This document shows positions 61,104 through 64,000 of a stretch of 64,000 nt of DNA, one piece after another. Location: positions 25,866,201-25,930,200 of the forward strand of contig NC_065571.1 in the NCBI RefSeq assembly GCF_937616625.2. Reading direction: 5' to 3'. The notes below the pieces were generated by a model. That model worked only from the letters and a program-made list of their open reading frames with translations. It was not told the origin of the DNA and ran no database searches. The number at the start of each line of letters is the position of its first letter. The stretch's first letter is position 1. This stretch comes from Mercurialis annua (Eukaryota > Streptophyta > Magnoliopsida > Malpighiales > Euphorbiaceae). The translations under genes and the position numbers were made by a program.

Positions 61104-64000
61104 TTTGGCTTAAATCGCAAAAAAGGTGCAACAGTTGGATTTGTTTCGTAACGTTTGTAAACGCTTGGCTTAAATTGCTAAAAAGATGAAATGTTTGGAT
61201 TTCTTTCGTATCGTTTGTAAACGTTTGGCTTAAATCGTTAAAAAGGTGAAACGTTTGCATTTGTTTCGTAACCTTTGTAAACGTTTGCCTTAAATTGCTA
61301 ATAAGGTGAAACGCTTTGATTTGTTTCGTAACGTTTGCATACGTTTGGCTTAAATTGCTAAAACGGAGAAACGCTTGGATTTATTTCGTAACGTTTTTAA
61401 ATGTTTGGCTTAAATTTCTAAAAGGTGAAACGTTTGGATTTGTTTCGTAGCGTTTGTTAATGTTTGGCTTAAATAGCTAAAAAGGTGAAACGTTTGGATT
61501 TGTTTCGTACCATTTGTAAACGTTTGGCTTAAATTGCCAAAAAGATTAAATGTTTGGATTTATTTTGTAATGTTTGTAAACATTTAGCTTAAATTGCTAA
61601 AAAGGGGAAACATTTGGATTAGTTTCTTAATGTTTGTAAACGTTTGGCTTAAGTTTCGAAACGTTTTAAACGTTTGGCTTATATCGCTAAAATGGGGAAA
61701 CGTTTGAATTTGTTTTGTAGCGTTTGTAAACATTTGGCTAAAATCGCTAAAAAGGTAAAACACTTGGATTTGTTTCGTAACGTTTGTAAACGTTTGGCTT
61801 ATATCGATAAAAAGTGAAATGTTTGGATTTGTTTCGTAACATTTGTAAACGTTTGTCTTAAATTGCTAAAAAGGTGAAACGCTTGGATTTGTTTCGTAAC
61901 GTTTGAAATTGTTTGGCTTAAATTGCTAAAAAGGTGAAACACTTGGATTTGTTTCGTAACGTTTGTAAACGTTTGGCTTAAATTGCTGAAAAAGGTGAAA
62001 CAGTTGGTTTTGTTTCGTAATGTTTCTAAACGTTTGGCATAAATTTCTTAAAATGTGAAACGTTTGGATTTGTTTCGTAACGTTTTAAACGTTTGGTTTT
62101 GTTTTATAACGTTTGTAAACGTTTGGCTTAACTCGCTAAAAAGGTGAAAGGTTTGGATTTGTTTCGTAACGTTTGTAAACATTTGGCTTAAATCGCTAAA
62201 AAGGTGAAACGTTCGGATTTGTTTCGTAACGTTTGTAAACGTTTGGCTTAAATGGCTAAAGAGGTGAAATGTTTGAATTCGTTTCGTATCGTTTGTAAAT
62301 ATTTGGCTTAAATGGCTAAAAAGGTGAAACGTTTGGCTTAATTTGCTAATAAGGTGAAACGCTTTGATTTGTTTCGTAGCGTTTGTATATGTTTGGCTTA
62401 AATTGCTAAAACAGAGAAACACTTGGATTTGTTTCGTAACGTTTGTAAACGTTTGGCTTAAATTTCTAAAGGGTGAAACGTTTGGATTTGTTTCGTAGCG
62501 TTTATAAAGATTTGGATTAAATTGCTAAAAACGGGAAATGTTTTGATTTATTTTATAATGTTTGTAAACGTTTGGCTTAAATCGCTAAAAAGGTTAAACG
62601 TTTGGATTTGTTTTATAACATTTGTAAACATTTGTCTTAGATTGCTAAAAAGGTGAAACGCTTGGATTTGTTTCGTAACGTTTGTAAACGTTTGGCTTAA
62701 ATGTCTAAAAAGGGGAAACGTTTGGATTTGTTTCGTACTGTTTGTAAAGGTTTGGATTAAATTGCTAAAAACGTGAGATGTTTGGATTTATTTCGTAATG
62801 TTTGTAAACGTTTGGCTTAAATCTCGAAAAAGGTGAAACGTTTGGATTTGTTTCGTAACATTTGTAAATGTTTGTCTTAAATTGCTAAAAAGGTGAAACA
62901 CTTGGATTTGTTTCGTAACGTTTGTAAACGTTTGGCTAAATTGCTAAAAAGGTGAAACGCTTGGATTTCTTTCGTAATGTTTGTAAACTTTTGGCTTAAA
63001 TTGCTAAAAAGGTGAAATGCTTAGATTTATTTTGTAATATTTGTAAACGTTTGGCTTATATTGTTAAAAAGGTGAAACACTTGGATTTGTTTGGTTACGT
63101 TTGTAAACGTTTGTCTTAAATTGCTAAAAAGGTGAAACACTTCCATTTGTTTCGTAACATTTGTAAACGTTTAGGTTAAATTGCTAAAAAGGTGAAAGCT
63201 TGGATTTGTTTAGTAACGTTTGTAAACGTTTGGGTCAAATCTAAAAGGGGAAGCGTTTGGATTTGTTTTGTAACGTTGGTAAACGTTTGGCTTAAATCGC
63301 TAAAAAGGGGAAACATTTGGATTTATTTCGTAACGTTTGTAAACGTTTGGCTTAAATCGCTAAAAAGGGGAAACATTTGGATTTATTTCGTAACGTTTGT
63401 AAACGTTTGGCTTAAATCGCTAAAAAGGTGAAACGTTTGGATTTGTTTTGTAACATTTGTAAACGTTTGTCTTAAATTGCTAAAGAGGTGAAATGCTTGG
63501 ATTTGTTTCGTAACGTTTGTAAACGTTTGGCTTAAATTGCTAAAGAGGTGAAACGCTTGGATTTGTTTCGTAATGTTTGTAAACGTTTGGGTTAAATTCC
63601 TAAAAAAGTGAAAAAATGGATTTACTTCGTAACCTTTGTAAACATTTTGCTTAAATCACTAAAAAGGTGAAACGTTTGGATTTGTTTCGTACGTTTTTAA
63701 ACGTTTGGCTTAAATTGCTAAAAAGGGGAAATGTTTGGATTTGTTTTGTAACGTTTGTAAACGTTTGGCTAAGATTGATAAAATGGTGAGACGCTTGGAC
63801 TTGTTTCGTAACGTTTATAAACGTTTGGCTTAAATTGCGAAAAAGGTGAAACGCTTGGATTTGTTTCGTAACGTTTGTAAACGGTTGGCTTAAATTGCTA
63901 AAAAAGGTGAAACAATTGGTTTTGTTTCGTAATGTTTCTAAACGTTTGGCATAAATTGCTAAGAATGTGAAACGTTTGGATTTGTTTCGTAACGTTTTAA
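61104..64000. repeat. Block C', second C block, open at window edge
   Basis: This recurrence of 31780-33945 lies about 29.3 kb downstream; landmarks include 'ggtgcaacagttgg' (61126), the half-unit (62058) and 'gcttaactcgc' (62126). At 63241 it jumps from 'gggtcaaat' to 'ctaaaaggggaagcg', skipping about 300 bp that C units 1 and 2 have between 33946 and 34244 (and equivalents). From there it follows the right end of C unit 2 to the window end, which falls inside the half-unit at 63969. Confidence 0.88.
63301..63420. repeat. Perfect 60-bp monomer duplication
   Basis: Bases 63301-63360 and 63361-63420 are identical. Both C units (34301 and 36302 onward) have this monomer only once. No other adjacent pair I noticed is identical over the whole 60 bp, so this is probably one of the youngest single-monomer events in the window. 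Confidence 0.95.

Larger units (their letters stand above)
1..64000. repeat. 60-bp satellite DNA array, whole window
   Basis: The whole window is a head-to-tail array of one 60-bp monomer. In decamers it reads GTTTGGATTT, GTTTCGTAAC, GTTTGTAAAC, GTTTGGCTTA, AATTGCTAAA, AAGGTGAAAC. I counted 17 A, 23 T, 14 G and 6 C in this consensus, so the plus strand is richer in G than C. All monomers have the same orientation and I saw no inverted segment. There is no stretch over 300 bases of non-satellite sequence, so no region is left for genes. Open frames of up to 135 codons exist on both strands, but they only read the repeat (minus-strand period FSNLSQTFTN VTKQIQTFHL). They are broken by indels, begin and end at chance codons, and are not annotated as genes. 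The array resembles centromeric or heterochromatic satellite of a eukaryote; the species and family name are not recognised. Confidence 0.97.

Noticed and set aside
1..64000. Dozens of open reading frames of 60-135 codons as genes
   Set aside because: All translate the same 20-residue repeat, occur on both strands over the same bases, start and stop at chance positions and are broken by indels. The 60-bp period alone explains them.
1..64000. CRISPR array
   Set aside because: The spacing is regular but there are no unique spacers: the whole 60-bp period is repeated. There are no cas genes, and the array is far larger than a CRISPR locus.
1..64000. CENP-B box in the monomer
   Set aside because: The segment GTTTCGTAACGTTTG has a TTCG core, but it lacks the A and the CGGG end at the required distance in the known box pattern.
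1..64000. Vicia FokI-type 59-bp satellite
   Set aside because: The unit length is close, but the GGATG site that names that family is not a periodic feature here; I noticed only an isolated CATCC near 44384. A database comparison would be needed to exclude distant relation.

Overview
The window is one uninterrupted block of satellite DNA. Every stretch I read, from base 1 to base 64000, is a variant of a single 60-bp, roughly one-third-GC monomer, and all copies point the same way. About a thousand monomers are present. I found no protein-coding gene, RNA gene, transposon, CRISPR array or unique-sequence island. The many short open frames on both strands are a by-product of the period: 60 bp is exactly 20 codons, so a frame with no stop in one monomer stays open until an indel. 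The sequence most likely comes from a satellite array, possibly centromeric or other heterochromatin, in a eukaryotic nuclear genome. I cannot tell plant from animal, and I do not recognise the family.

The monomer has clear inner structure. It reads as six decamers: GTTTGGATTT, GTTTCGTAAC, GTTTGTAAAC, GTTTGGCTTA, AATTGCTAAA, AAGGTGAAAC. Four of them start with GTTT. The box AAACGTTTGG occurs twice, exactly 30 bp apart. Many length variants are losses of one decamer or of a half monomer. CpG is strongly over-represented, and the common variants are the TpG and CpA forms of those same CpG sites. Two monomer classes can be recognised by linked bases 18 bp apart.

Layout. A (1-16107): five complete, nearly identical 2.75-kb higher-order repeat (HOR) units, one 5' unit with a 1.66-kb internal deletion, and one 3' partial unit. 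T (16108-19380): older, diverged monomers related to block B. B (19381-about 31779): nested repeats, including three units of about 1.2 kb and a near-perfect 2437-bp tandem duplication. C (about 31780-37050): two 1.86-kb copies offset by 2001 bp. D (37051-47440): two good units (2930 and 2989 bp), then a decayed stretch with B-type and C-type pieces. E (47441-61103): a 6.83-kb tandem duplication of B-type material with a short D-type head; each copy contains its own 1154-bp duplication. C' (61104-64000): the start of another C block, still running at the window edge.

The order A-T-B-C-D-E(B-type)-C' shows that a B-to-C segment recurs about 29.3 kb downstream. The window therefore records satellite evolution at nested scales: 10 bp, 30 bp, 60 bp, about 1.2 kb, 2.4-3 kb, 6.8 kb and about 29 kb. 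That hierarchy is the noteworthy content here; no new gene system is present. All identity statements are by eye, and block edges are good to about one monomer unless a sharp break is described.
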